DNA of 10,834 bases from Clostridia bacterium. GTDB taxonomy: Bacteria > Bacillota > Clostridia > Oscillospirales > CAG-382. This document shows positions 1 to 7,815 of this stretch, piece by piece; the stretch's first letter is position 1; every line of letters begins with the position of its first letter. The stretch is from contig JAGDBE010000209.1 in the NCBI GenBank assembly GCA_017959195.1, positions 1 through 10,834 on the forward strand. Direction: 5' to 3'. The notes under the pieces were generated by a model that was not told the DNA's origin, did no database searches, and saw only the letters and a list, made by a program, of their open reading frames with translations. The position numbers and the translations under genes were made by a program.

Positions 1-1475
1 ACGCCTACGGGGAAAGCAAAATAAGAAGTGTTCTCGTCGGAAAAAAGGATATGGAGGACAACGCCTCCGATTCCGTGTTTTACGGCGCGCTTTCTAAGAG
101 ATGGAACGCATTTGTAAGAAAATCAAAGTCGTTTTTCGGTTTTTTCGAAAAGAACCTGGGCGGAAGTCTGATTCAAAAACTCTACTTCTCGTTCTTCAAG
201 AACGGACTGCGCGAAAACGCCGTTTTCATGACGTCGTTTTTGTGCATGGTCATCTTCGCGGTCCCTCATCAGTTCTGGGCAAACCCGTTCGGACTTGCGT
301 TTGCGGCACTCTTAATTCTGATTTACGCGATTTCCGTTTCGGGTCATAACAGCGAGATACTTCCCGGAAAAGACATAAAGGGCGTGTGGCTCTGCATGCT
401 TGCGTTCGGCTTCTGCCTTGTTTCAAGCACGTTTATAAGCTACGACATAGTTGACAGCGTGCGCGTGCTCACGTTTTTCATAACGTCTTATACGCTCTGC
501 TTCTCGCTTTACGCGGCGATAAGAAGCGAAAAGGGACTCGACGTCGCGACCGGCTTTATGTACGCGGTTCTGCAGTTTATGTCTGCGATAGCCGTCGTTC
601 AGAGAATTCTGGGAATAGAGGCCGACGCGTCGCTTACCGACCTTGAACTCAATAAGGGCATGCCGGGAAGAGTTTTCTCAACACTCGGAAACCCCAATAA
701 TTTTGCGGAATTTTTGGTTCTTTTCATGCCGTTTGCGCTCGCTTTTGCACTGAATCGCAAGAAGGGCGCAAAGAGAAACGCATGCCTTCTCGGCATGCTT
801 CTGCCGCTTGCGGCAATCCTTCTCACGTACTCGCGCTCGGGCTGGATTGCGCTTGCGATAGCCGCCGTGATTTTCGTGTATCTTTACGATAAAAGACTCG
901 TTCCGGTGTTCGTAATTCTTGCGCTTGCCGCAATTCCCGTTATGCCGAAACACGTGCTCAACAGAATTTTGACGATAGGCAATATGAATGACTCGTCGAG
1001 CTCTTACAGACTCGATATCTGGAGCGGCTGCGTGAAGATGCTTAAAGATTACTGGTACACAGGCGTGGGACTCGGAACGGGCGGCTTTGCGGAAATTTAT
1101 CCGCCGTACGCCGTCGGCACGAGCGGCGTTGCGCCGCACTCGCACATGCATTTTATGGAAATGCTCGTCGAGCTGGGTGCCGCGGGCTTTGTAAGCTACG
1201 TCGCCATGACGTTCACTATAATAAAGAGGTCGTTTATCTCGTCGTCGAGACGGGTGAGCGAAAAGACGAGAAACGTCGCCGTGGCGTCCGCTTCGGCAAT
1301 GACGGGAATCGTTATGATAGGCTGTTTTGAATACTGCTGGTTCTATCCGAGAGTGATGTTCGCGTTTTTCGTGTGCGCAGGGATAGCGATGGCGGCAATC
1401 CGGCTTGCCAAAAACAATACGGTTGATTACAGAGGGAAACAGAGACAAACCGTAAAATCCGAAAAGGAAAACTGA
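1..1475 (+). CDS. O-antigen ligase/polymerase-like membrane protein (5' partial)
   Basis: This is a polytopic membrane protein of the O-antigen ligase (Wzy/WaaL-like) superfamily, which joins or polymerises lipid-linked glycans at the outer face of the membrane. The frame is open to the window edge (first full codon at 3). The ATG at 51 has only AAGG two bases upstream, too close for a normal ribosome site, and the residues before it (YGESKIRS) resemble the following repeat-like basic/aromatic N-terminus, so the real start probably lies upstream. Counting from the ATG at 51, a cytoplasmic N-terminal segment of about 55 residues precedes some ten hydrophobic segments. NPNNFAEFLVLFMPFAL (214-230) and LTYSRSGWIALAI (258-270) match the Wzy_C entry region. 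A large extracytoplasmic loop (about 298-375) ends in APHSHMHFMEMLVELGAAGF (361-380), the family's conserved His-containing segment. The neighbouring GT4-CsaB gene supports a role in a pyruvylated surface polysaccharide. Family assignment is firm; ligase versus polymerase cannot be decided. Confidence 0.87.
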   Translation, partial: AYGESKIRSVLVGKKDMEDNASDSVFYGALSKRWNAFVRKSKSFFGFFEKNLGGSLIQKLYFSFFKNGLRENAVFMTSFLCMVIFAVPHQFWANPFGLAFAALLILIYAISVSGHNSEILPGKDIKGVWLCMLAFGFCLVSSTFISYDIVDSVRVLTFFITSYTLCFSLYAAIRSEKGLDVATGFMYAVLQFMSAIAVVQRILGIEADASLTDLELNKGMPGRVFSTLGNPNNFAEFLVLFMPFALAFALNRKKGAKRNACLLGMLLPLAAILLTYSRSGWIALAIAAVIFVYLYDKRLVPVFVILALAAIPVMPKHVLNRILTIGNMNDSSSSYRLDIWSGCVKMLKDYWYTGVGLGTGGFAEIYPPYAVGTSGVAPHSHMHFMEMLVELGAAGFVSYVAMTFTIIKRSFISSSRRVSEKTRNVAVASASAMTGIVMIGCFEYCWFYPRVMFAFFVCAGIAMAAIRLAKNNTVDYRGKQRQTVKSEKEN

Positions 1476-1486
1476 GGAGCGTTTGC

Positions 1487-3727
1487 ATGAAGGTTTTGCA
1501 TCTTATAAGCGGCGGAGACACGGGCGGCGCGAAAACGCACGTCTTTGCGCTTATGAATAAGCTGAAAAATCTCGCCGACGTAAAAATCGTCTGCTTTATA
1601 AAGGGGCCGTTCTGGGACGAGCTTCAGAATATAGGCGTGGACTGCGAACTCGTCGAGCAGAAAAACCGCCTCGATATGTCGGTCGTAAAGCGGCTTAAAG
1701 AGATATGTTCCTGCGGTATTGATATAATTCACTGCCACGGCGCAAGGGCGAACTTTATCGGCGCAAAATTGAAAAAAAGCGTGAATATCCCCATGATAAC
1801 CACGATTCACAGCGATTTTTTGCTTGATTTCGACGGCATCTACAAAAAAATCGTATATACGGGTCTCAACGTTTACGCGCTTAAAAAGTTCAGATATTTC
1901 ATCGCCGTTTCCTCGGGTTTCAAGAGGATGTTGATATCGAGGAATTTCCGTCCCAACTCGATTTTCACGGTATATAACGGCATGGACTATTCCAAAATTC
2001 CCGGATACGTCTCAAAAGAGGATTTTGCAAAGAGAATAGGCATAGAATACGACGAAAACGCGACCTACGTCGGAATAATCGGACGGCACGACTACGTAAA
2101 GGGACACGACGTCTTCGTCGAAGCGATAAAATACGTTATCGCCGAGTGCGAAAACGTAAAATTCATTATAGCCGGCGACGGAAATAACCGAAAGTCGCTC
2201 GAAGCGCTTGCGGAAAAGGACGGCGTTGCCGATAAGCTTGTTTTCGCGGGCTTTGTAAAAGACGTTTACAGCTTTATAAACTTCATAGATATAAACACGC
2301 TCACGTCGAGAAGCGAGAGCTTCCCGTACGTGCTGCTTGAAGGCGCCGCCATGGCAAAACCGACGGTGTGCTCCCGCGTCGGCGGCATTCCCGATCTCAT
2401 AAAGGAGCACGAGACGGGGCTTCTGTTTGAGAGCGAAAACAGTGAGGAATTTGCCGAAAAACTTATTTTCCTCATAAAAAACAAAGAGCAGGCGGAAAAA
2501 TACGGAAAAGCCCTCAAATCTTTTGCCGAGAGCAGTTTTTCCGATTTGTCGCTTGCAAAAAAGCATATCGAAATATATAATTCCGTAATTAACGACTATA
2601 AAGACGAAAAACGCTACGACGCCGTGATTTCGGGCTACTACGGCTTTAAGAACAACGGCGACAAGGCGCTTCTGTCGGCTATAACCGAAAATCTGAGAGC
2701 ATGCAGAAAAGACGTGAGAATCTGCGTGCTTTCGGCGCGCCCAAAAGAGACGAAAATGAAATATCAGGCCGACAGCGAGCCGAGATTCAACGTCTTTGCG
2801 CTTAATAAGGCAATGAAAAACGCGAAAATGCTTATTTTCGGCGGCGGCAGTTTAATTCAGGACGCGACGAGCTCAAAATCGCTTCTCTATTACCTCTACG
2901 TGCTGAAACGCGCTTTTGCCCATAAACTTACGGTATTCGTTTACGCAAACGGCATAGGTCCTTTAAAGGACAAGAATTTGAAAAAAGTGAAAAACGCGCT
3001 TGAAAAGGCCGATATAATCACGCTGCGCGACGAGCTTTCGCTTAAAGAACTCGAAAGAATGGGAATTGACGTGCACGGCGGAAAGAACATCTCGGTTACC
3101 GCCGACCCCGCCTTTACGATTTCGGCGTGCTCCGACGAGAAGGTAAAGGAGATTTTCGAAAAGGAAAATATCCCCGAAAATACGGAATTTCTGTGTATTT
3201 CGGTCAGAAAATGGCATAAAAACGACGAGAAATTCAAGGAGAAAATCGCCATGTGCGCGCTTTACGCGTACGAAAAATATTCCCTCACGCCGCTGCTTCT
3301 GCCCATGAGGTTTCCGCACGACGTCGAGATCTCAAAGGATATTCTCGATATTATTAAAGAGAAAAGCGCGCCCTGCTTTATGATTAAAAGCATGTACGAC
3401 GCGCCGGAAGTTATGGGAATCGTCAAAAAGTGCGCGTCCGTGCTCGGAATGCGGCTCCACACGCTGATTTACGCCGCGTCGTCGGAAGTGCCGGTTATCG
3501 GGCTTATTTACGACAAAAAGGTGTCGGGATTCCTTGAATACATAGGACAAAAGCGGTTTGCAGACGTTGAAAACGTCGACGTACAGAAGATTAAGGAATA
3601 CCTTGACGACATAGAGCAAAACAGGGAAAAGACGGTAAAGGAACTTTCGGAAAAAAAGGAAATCCTTTACGAAAAGGCGTTTTCAAACGCAAAACTTGCG
3701 CTCTCCGCGCTTGAGAAAACGGACTGA
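1487..3727 (+). CDS. csaB: Two-domain GT4 glycosyltransferase / CsaB-type polysaccharide pyruvyltransferase
   Basis: This 746-residue protein fuses two enzymes that are usually separate. Residues 1-370 are a GT-B, family 4 retaining glycosyltransferase: LISGGDTGGAKTHV (6-19) is the N-terminal nucleotide-sugar/acceptor loop, GIIGRHDYVKGHD (196-208) opens the C-terminal Rossmann half, and E277/E285 form the EX7E motif in SESFPYVLLEGAAMAKP. Residues about 377-746 match the polysaccharide pyruvyltransferase family (CsaB): SGYYGFKNNGDKALL (382-396), GGGSLIQDATSSKSLLYYL (452-470) and SVLGMRLHTLIYAA (651-664), ending with the YDKKVSGFLEYIG region. CsaB transfers pyruvate from phosphoenolpyruvate as a ketal onto a cell-wall polysaccharide, which in Bacillus anthracis anchors S-layer homology domains. 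The usual NxGDEA is NNGDKA here. No signal peptide or membrane segment is seen, so it is probably cytoplasmic. The site GAGGAG overlaps the preceding gene's stop, suggesting translational coupling. The sugar and acceptor are unknown; the symbol applies to the C-terminal domain. Confidence 0.88.
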   Translation: MKVLHLISGGDTGGAKTHVFALMNKLKNLADVKIVCFIKGPFWDELQNIGVDCELVEQKNRLDMSVVKRLKEICSCGIDIIHCHGARANFIGAKLKKSVNIPMITTIHSDFLLDFDGIYKKIVYTGLNVYALKKFRYFIAVSSGFKRMLISRNFRPNSIFTVYNGMDYSKIPGYVSKEDFAKRIGIEYDENATYVGIIGRHDYVKGHDVFVEAIKYVIAECENVKFIIAGDGNNRKSLEALAEKDGVADKLVFAGFVKDVYSFINFIDINTLTSRSESFPYVLLEGAAMAKPTVCSRVGGIPDLIKEHETGLLFESENSEEFAEKLIFLIKNKEQAEKYGKALKSFAESSFSDLSLAKKHIEIYNSVINDYKDEKRYDAVISGYYGFKNNGDKALLSAITENLRACRKDVRICVLSARPKETKMKYQADSEPRFNVFALNKAMKNAKMLIFGGGSLIQDATSSKSLLYYLYVLKRAFAHKLTVFVYANGIGPLKDKNLKKVKNALEKADIITLRDELSLKELERMGIDVHGGKNISVTADPAFTISACSDEKVKEIFEKENIPENTEFLCISVRKWHKNDEKFKEKIAMCALYAYEKYSLTPLLLPMRFPHDVEISKDILDIIKEKSAPCFMIKSMYDAPEVMGIVKKCASVLGMRLHTLIYAASSEVPVIGLIYDKKVSGFLEYIGQKRFADVENVDVQKIKEYLDDIEQNREKTVKELSEKKEILYEKAFSNAKLALSALEKTD

Positions 3728-3744
3728 AAAGAAAGAGAAAAAGT

Positions 3745-4632
3745 ATGACGGATTTTTCGGTAAAAAAGAAGGCGTACGCCAAAATAAACTTAACGCTTGA
3801 AATTCTCGGCACAAAAAGGAATGACGGCTATCACGACATAGCGTCGGTGATGCATAAAATCCTCCTTTGCGACGAGCTTGAAGTGTGCGGGAAAACCGCT
3901 TTCGCAAACGGCATATCCCTTGAAACGTCGGGAAACGGCATTCCCTGCGACGAAAGGGACAACCTTGCGTATAAGGCCGCCGAAAAATATCTTGAAAAAT
4001 ATTCGCAAAAATCGGGAAAAAAAGCGGAAATAAGTATAAAACTGCATAAAATCATCCCGTCGGGCGCGGGACTTGCGGGCGGCAGCGCAGACGCGGCATG
4101 CGTGCTGCGCGCGCTTTTCGAAACGCTCGGCGTTTTGAACGAAAAGGAACTCTTTTCCATCGGACTTTCACTCGGAAGCGACGTGCCGTTCTGCCTTTCG
4201 GAGCACCCGTGTGCGCTCTGCACGGGCAGGGGCGAGATAATGACGATACTGCCCTCGCTTTCGGGCGTGTATCTTTCGGTGATTTTCCCGGAAGAACCGC
4301 TTATTACAAAGGGGATTTACGCCGAGTACGACAAGGAAAACGGTGAGGACTACGGCAAGGACAATTCGCAGAAATTCGCGTACGCTCTTAGTGAAAATAA
4401 GGAAAAAGACGAAATTCTGTCATATATGACCAACGATTTTCAGGCACTTTGCGAAAAAAGGTGCGAAAGTATAAAAAAGGCGTGCACGATGCTTTCGCGC
4501 GACGGCGCAAAATCGCTTATGACGGGCAGCGGCTCCGCGGTGTACGGTATTTTCACCGAAAGAGAGAAGTTTGAAAAATCCAAGGGAAATACGTATGAAA
4601 ACGGCTGGAAGCGGTTCGATTACGCTCTGTAA
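3745..4632 (+). CDS. ispE: 4-diphosphocytidyl-2-C-methyl-D-erythritol kinase
   Basis: IspE is the GHMP-family kinase that uses ATP to phosphorylate CDP-methylerythritol in the non-mevalonate (MEP) isoprenoid pathway in the cytosol. The 295 residues are close to the family norm. YAKINLTLEI (11-20) holds the substrate-binding Lys13; the next conserved segment NDGYHDIASVMHKI (26-39) is typical of IspE. IPSGAGLAGGSADAA (104-118) is the GHMP ATP-binding loop, GSDVPFCL (144-151) holds the catalytic Asp146, and MTGSGSAVYGIF (259-270) is the third GHMP motif. The start follows the pyruvyltransferase gene by 17 bases with only a weak purine-rich site (GAAAGAG), so translation may depend on coupling to the upstream gene. 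The gene is followed by greA 24 bases later, in the same direction. Identification is secure. Confidence 0.97.
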   Translation: MTDFSVKKKAYAKINLTLEILGTKRNDGYHDIASVMHKILLCDELEVCGKTAFANGISLETSGNGIPCDERDNLAYKAAEKYLEKYSQKSGKKAEISIKLHKIIPSGAGLAGGSADAACVLRALFETLGVLNEKELFSIGLSLGSDVPFCLSEHPCALCTGRGEIMTILPSLSGVYLSVIFPEEPLITKGIYAEYDKENGEDYGKDNSQKFAYALSENKEKDEILSYMTNDFQALCEKRCESIKKACTMLSRDGAKSLMTGSGSAVYGIFTEREKFEKSKGNTYENGWKRFDYAL

Positions 4633-4656
4633 AACCGCATTTTCGGAGGAAAAGGA

Positions 4657-5154
4657 ATGTTCAACAAGCTAACCGAAGTCGACATCAAAAAGATGAAAGA
4701 CGAAATAGAATACAGAATAACGGTGCTTCGGCCTCAACTTTTAAAAGAGGTCGTGCGCACGCGCGCTTTCGGCGATTTAAGCGAAAACGCCGAATACCAC
4801 ATCGCAAAGCAGGAAAAGAACGCAAACGACAGAAGAATAAGGTTTTTGCAGAATATGATAAAGACGGCGGAAGTCGTGGAGCTCACCGAAAACGAGAACG
4901 TCCTCGGGCTTTTCGACACGGTAAAGGTTTTCGTCGAGGAAGACGAGACCGAGGAGACTTACAGAATAGTAACGACCATGCGCGCGGACGCGATGGACAA
5001 CAGAATAAGCGGCGAATCGCCCGCGGGCAAGGCGCTTCTCGGGCACAAAAAGGGAGACAGAGTGAAAATCGAGGTCAATCCGCAGTACAGCTATTACGTA
5101 AAGATACTTGAAATAGTAAAGGGAACCGACGACGAAAACATCGAGATAAGATAA
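4657..5154 (+). CDS. greA: Transcription elongation factor GreA
   Basis: GreA enters the secondary channel of RNA polymerase and stimulates cleavage of the backtracked transcript so that stalled complexes can resume. The 165 residues show the two expected parts. The N-terminal antiparallel coiled coil (about 1-77) has the tip motif GDLSENAEYHIAKQ (39-52), with Asp40 and Glu43 corresponding to the acidic residues that hold the catalytic magnesium in Escherichia coli GreA (Asp41, Glu44). The C-terminal FKBP-like domain (about 84-160) carries DNRISGESPAGKALLGHKKG (114-133), the most conserved stretch. A strong GGAGGA site lies six bases before the ATG. The gene closes the plus-strand cluster, and its TAA is immediately followed by the stop codon of the convergent NlpC/P60 gene. 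The acidic tip argues against a Gfh-type anti-cleavage paralogue. Confidence 0.97.
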   Translation: MFNKLTEVDIKKMKDEIEYRITVLRPQLLKEVVRTRAFGDLSENAEYHIAKQEKNANDRRIRFLQNMIKTAEVVELTENENVLGLFDTVKVFVEEDETEETYRIVTTMRADAMDNRISGESPAGKALLGHKKGDRVKIEVNPQYSYYVKILEIVKGTDDENIEIR

Positions 5155-5982
5155 TCACAAAAGCACGCTTCTCGCAAAGCACGAAACGAAAGAAGCAAGT
5201 TTTTTATTGTAAATTATGCTTTCTTTTTCGAGCGACGAGACGGTAACGTATCCTGCCGACGCGCTTGCATGCACGAATTCGCCGTCGCCGAGGTACAGCC
5301 CCATATGTCCCTTGAAATATATGAGGTCGGCGGGGAGAAGCTCGCTTCTCTTTATTTCGGAAACGTATCTTTTGTCGGCAAACGAGTCGCGGAAAAGTGT
5401 GATTCCGTTAAGATAATACGCCATAAAGCAAAGCCCCGAGCAGTCTATGCCGGAAGACGATTTTCCGCCCCAGCGGTACGGAGTTCCGACGTAGGAAAGA
5501 GCGTCGTCGCAAATTCGCTTTCTGAAGGCGGATTTATTTTTTATTTTTCCGTGCGGCGCGGTGTGGACATAATATTCCCTTACGCAGGCTGACGGAACGT
5601 AGCACCTGCTCTTGCCGAAAATTACGGGAAGAAACCTGTCGTCATCATTCTTTCTGTGGTTTGAGGTAATTAAACTTCCCTTCGGGAGAGTCAAAAGCGG
5701 ACGGTTCTTATATTCGGGGCTCGGCAGAACGTCGCAGGCGCACGAACAAACGGTATATGTGAAAAGAGCGTCGGGAAAAGATTCCGCCGAAAAGTCCTTT
5801 TCCTTAATAAAGCCGGAGTAACCGTAAGAAGTCTCGCAGCGGTAAAACGAACCCATGGTTTTTTCGGATATAAGTCTTATTTTCGTGCCGTAAAGCAGTT
5901 CGTCCGAGACGCCGCCCCTTGAATCGGGACAGGAATATATAAATACGGACGGGCGTTTTATATAATAAAATTCGCTTTGCAT
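5155..5982 (-). CDS. NlpC/P60 family cysteine peptidase with SH3-like N-terminal region
   Basis: This 275-residue protein ends in an NlpC/P60 domain (about 152-260), the papain-like fold that cleaves D-gamma-glutamyl-meso-diaminopimelate (or equivalent) bonds in peptidoglycan peptides. The catalytic triad is visible: Cys181 in SGIDCSGLCF (177-186), His226 in GHMGLYLGDG (225-234), and His238 in FVHAS (236-240) as the third polar residue. The preceding CDDALSYVGTPYRWGGKSSS (158-177) is the classic lead-in to the catalytic cysteine. Residues about 10-65 and 75-140 look like two bacterial SH3-like modules, an arrangement like Bacillus YkfC-type endopeptidases. No signal peptide or membrane anchor is visible, so it may act on imported muropeptides in the cytosol; export by another route cannot be excluded. 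The start is supported by AAAGGAAG (plus-strand 5991-5998). The exact bond cleaved is not predictable. Confidence 0.92.
   Translation of the reverse strand: MQSEFYYIKRPSVFIYSCPDSRGGVSDELLYGTKIRLISEKTMGSFYRCETSYGYSGFIKEKDFSAESFPDALFTYTVCSCACDVLPSPEYKNRPLLTLPKGSLITSNHRKNDDDRFLPVIFGKSRCYVPSACVREYYVHTAPHGKIKNKSAFRKRICDDALSYVGTPYRWGGKSSSGIDCSGLCFMAYYLNGITLFRDSFADKRYVSEIKRSELLPADLIYFKGHMGLYLGDGEFVHASASAGYVTVSSLEKESIIYNKKLASFVSCFARSVLL
5167..5205 (+). terminator. Possible intrinsic terminator for greA, inside the 3' end of the convergent gene
   Basis: The arm GCTTC+TCG (5167-5174) can pair with CGA+GAAGC (5187-5189, 5192-5196) around a two-base bulge, or GCTTCT can pair with AGAAGC alone; six T residues follow at 5200-5205 after a three-base gap. 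The stem is short and modestly stable, but it sits 12 bases after the greA stop in a place where a terminator is expected. As greA and the minus-strand gene have no gap between their stops, any terminator must lie within coding sequence. Confidence 0.35.
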
Positions 5983-6022
5983 AACGCACTTCCTTTCGCT
6001 TTTTTTACAATATATGAAAAAG

Positions 6023-6053
6023 TACGCGCAATAATGCGCTTTTGCGTAAAAGC
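6023..6053. repeat. Cluster of overlapping small inverted repeats in divergent intergenic region
   Basis: Three short perfect inverted repeats overlap here: GCGCA/TGCGC around ATAA (6026-6039), GCTTTT/AAAAGC around GCGT (6038-6053), and TACGC/GCGTA (6023-6027 with 6044-6048). They lie between the divergent NlpC/P60 and HTH genes, about 25 bases upstream of the -35 box of the plus-strand promoter. This is a plausible binding site for a dimeric regulator, for example the adjacent HTH protein, but repeats this short also occur by chance. Confidence 0.3.
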
Positions 6054-6077
6054 AAATAAATTCTTATGAAACGGAAG

Positions 6078-6106
6078 TTGAAAAATAAATTTATATGTGA
6101 TATAAT
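6078..6106 (+). promoter_or_regulatory. Housekeeping-sigma promoter for the HTH-hisS-aspS operon
   Basis: TTGAAA (6078-6083) and a perfect TATAAT (6101-6106) are separated by 17 bases, and TG at 6098-6099 gives an extended -10 (TGnTATAAT). The expected transcription start is near 6113-6115, giving a leader of about 35 bases before the ATG at 6150, too short for a T-box or other riboswitch. This is the best promoter match noticed in the window. Confidence 0.85.
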
Positions 6107-6149
6107 AATTTAATTAAAAGTGCGTTTTTGTTATGACCGGAGGGAAACA

Positions 6150-6521
6150 ATGAAAAAAACAAGGTCTTTCAATAAAAAAATATTCGCGCTGCTCATAGAA
6201 AAGGCAAAAGGGGAGCGCACCACGAAGCAGTTTGCAAACGACTGCGGAATAAGCTACGTTCAGCTCCACAAGCTCGAGCTTGCAAACCAGGAAAACGCGC
6301 CGGGAATAAAACTTATGACAAAGCTTGCCAACAACAGCGCAGGCGGCATCGAACTTGAGGACTACCTGCTTGCGGCGGGATATTCCGACGAAAACGAAAA
6401 GGAAATGAACATCAAAAAGCGGTCCTTCAACATACAGGATATGTACGACAATCTCACGTCGAATCAGCAGAAAACGGTTTACGATTTTATGGATTTTCTG
6501 CTCAACTGCAAGGGCGTGTAA
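6150..6521 (+). CDS. Small HTH (XRE-like) DNA-binding protein
   Basis: This 123-residue protein has an N-terminal helix-turn-helix region of the Cro/CI (XRE) type. The segment from about residue 11 to 78 shows the usual layout: LIEKAKGERTTKQFANDCG (15-33, helices 1-2), SYVQLHKLELANQ (35-47, recognition helix), then PGIKLMTKLANNSAGGIELE (51-70) and a terminal DYLLAAGY, a closing phrase common in Firmicute XRE repressor-like proteins. Residues 92-123 form a second predicted helical part ending TVYDFMDFLLNCKGV. The frame is open to a GTG at 6120, but GGAGG (6139-6143) six bases before the ATG at 6150, and the predicted transcription start near 6113, fix the start at 6150. It is the first gene of an operon with hisS and aspS, 21 bases upstream of hisS. 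It may regulate its own promoter or the divergent peptidase gene; its target and ligand are unknown. Confidence 0.8.
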   Translation: MKKTRSFNKKIFALLIEKAKGERTTKQFANDCGISYVQLHKLELANQENAPGIKLMTKLANNSAGGIELEDYLLAAGYSDENEKEMNIKKRSFNIQDMYDNLTSNQQKTVYDFMDFLLNCKGV

Positions 6522-6542
6522 TACCGCAAAAAGGAGATAAAA

Positions 6543-7811
6543 ATGTTTCAGAAACCAAAAGGTACGCTTGACATTCTGCCGGAAGAAATCGTTCTCTGGC
6601 AGAATATGGAGGAAATCATAAGAAAAAGCGCCGCGTGCGCGGGATTTTCAGAGATAAGAATTCCCACGTTCGAACTTTCCGGCGTGTATAAAAGGGGAGT
6701 CGGCGCGACCACCGACATAGTAAAAAAAGAGATGTTTACGCTCTTTGACAAGGGCGACAACGTCGAGATGTGCCTGCGCCCCGAGGGTACGGCGGGCGTT
6801 GTGAGAAGCGTTGTGGAAAACGGTCTTTTCAACGAGGCGCTGCCGCTTAAACTGTATTATATCGGCCCGTTTTTCAGGTACGAAAAGCCGCAGGCGGGCA
6901 GAAGCCGCGAATTTTACCAGTTCGGAACCGAACTTTTCGGCGCGCATAGCCCGAGCGCCGACGCGTCGGTCATCGCGCTTGCGTCGGACGTGCTTTCGAA
7001 AATCGGAATAGATTCCGAACTCAATATAAACTCCATCGGCTGCAAGGAATGCAGGCCGAATTACAGAAAGGCGCTGTGCGATTACTTCGAGAGCAGAAAG
7101 GACGAGCTCTGCGACTCCTGCAGGGAAAGACTCAAAACAAATCCGCTCAGAATTTTGGACTGCAAGAGCAAAATCTGCAAATCCATCGCCGAAAACGCGC
7201 CGAAAACCATAGATTTTCTGTGCGAAGACTGCAAGACGCATTTTGAGGAGCTCAAAAAGAATTTGGAGCTCATGAACATAAAATACACCGTCAACCCCAA
7301 GATAGTAAGGGGGCTCGACTACTACGTGCGCACCGTTTTCGAGTTTGTTTCGGACGACATAGGCGCACAGAGCACAGTCTGCGGCGGCGGAAGATACGAC
7401 GGGCTTGTTTCCGAGCTCGGAGGCCCCGACCTCTGCGGAATCGGCTTCGGAATGGGATTGACGAGACTGATACTCGTGCTCAAAGCAAAGGAGAGTAAAG
7501 GGCTCATAACGCTTCCGAAAGCGAAATCCCCCGTTCTTTACATCGCTTCGATGGGAAAGAAAGCGGAAGAGTTTGCGCTGAAAACGACGGAAGAACTCAG
7601 AAGAAGAGGAATTTTCGCAGAGTGCGACCTTTGCGAGAGAAGCCTCAAAGCGCAGATGAAATACGCCGACAAAATCGGCGCGAAATACGTTCTCGTGCTC
7701 GGAGACAACGAGCTTGACGCAGGTGTTGCCGAACTTAAAAACATGGCGGACAAAGAGGACAGACGGGAAATCAAACTTGAAGAAACAGCGGATATAATCG
7801 AAAGGATATGA
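6543..7811 (+). CDS. hisS: Histidyl-tRNA synthetase
   Basis: HisRS is a class II aminoacyl-tRNA synthetase that charges tRNA-His with histidine in the cytosol. The 422 residues match the normal bacterial size. PKGTLDILPEE (5-15) is the typical N-terminus; motif 2 is FRYEKPQAGRSREFYQFGTE (111-130); the histidine-specific motifs are RGLDYYVRTVFEF (256-268), with Arg257 matching the catalytic arginine, and CGGGRYDGLV (280-289); motif 3 is GIGFGMGLTRL (299-309). The C-terminal anticodon-binding domain occupies about 328-422. The insertion between motifs 2 and 3 carries eight cysteines in four pairs (C167/C170, C190/C193, C207/C212, C227/C230), resembling a pattern known in clostridial HisRS and suggestive of metal binding. 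AAGGAG lies six bases before the ATG. The stop TGA is followed four bases later by aspS. Confidence 0.98.
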   Translation: MFQKPKGTLDILPEEIVLWQNMEEIIRKSAACAGFSEIRIPTFELSGVYKRGVGATTDIVKKEMFTLFDKGDNVEMCLRPEGTAGVVRSVVENGLFNEALPLKLYYIGPFFRYEKPQAGRSREFYQFGTELFGAHSPSADASVIALASDVLSKIGIDSELNINSIGCKECRPNYRKALCDYFESRKDELCDSCRERLKTNPLRILDCKSKICKSIAENAPKTIDFLCEDCKTHFEELKKNLELMNIKYTVNPKIVRGLDYYVRTVFEFVSDDIGAQSTVCGGGRYDGLVSELGGPDLCGIGFGMGLTRLILVLKAKESKGLITLPKAKSPVLYIASMGKKAEEFALKTTEELRRRGIFAECDLCERSLKAQMKYADKIGAKYVLVLGDNELDAGVAELKNMADKEDRREIKLEETADIIERI

Positions 7812-7815
7812 TATT

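Noticed and set aside
678..1448. 256-codon open frame antisense to the ligase gene
   Set aside because: Its product is rich in Arg/His with no recognisable motif, as expected from the reverse strand of a biased membrane-protein gene, and it lacks a ribosome site.
5999..6060. Minus-strand promoter for the NlpC/P60 gene
   Set aside because: A TATATT-like -10 (plus-strand 6009-6014) exists, but no acceptable -35 could be found at 16-18 bases, so the site is not called.
6107..6149. T-box or other riboswitch leader for the synthetase operon
   Set aside because: The leader from the predicted start is only about 35 bases and shows no T-box sequence or stable stem.
6120..6149. Upstream GTG start for the HTH protein
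   Set aside because: It has no ribosome site and lies only a few bases after the predicted transcription start; the ATG at 6150 has GGAGG at ideal spacing.
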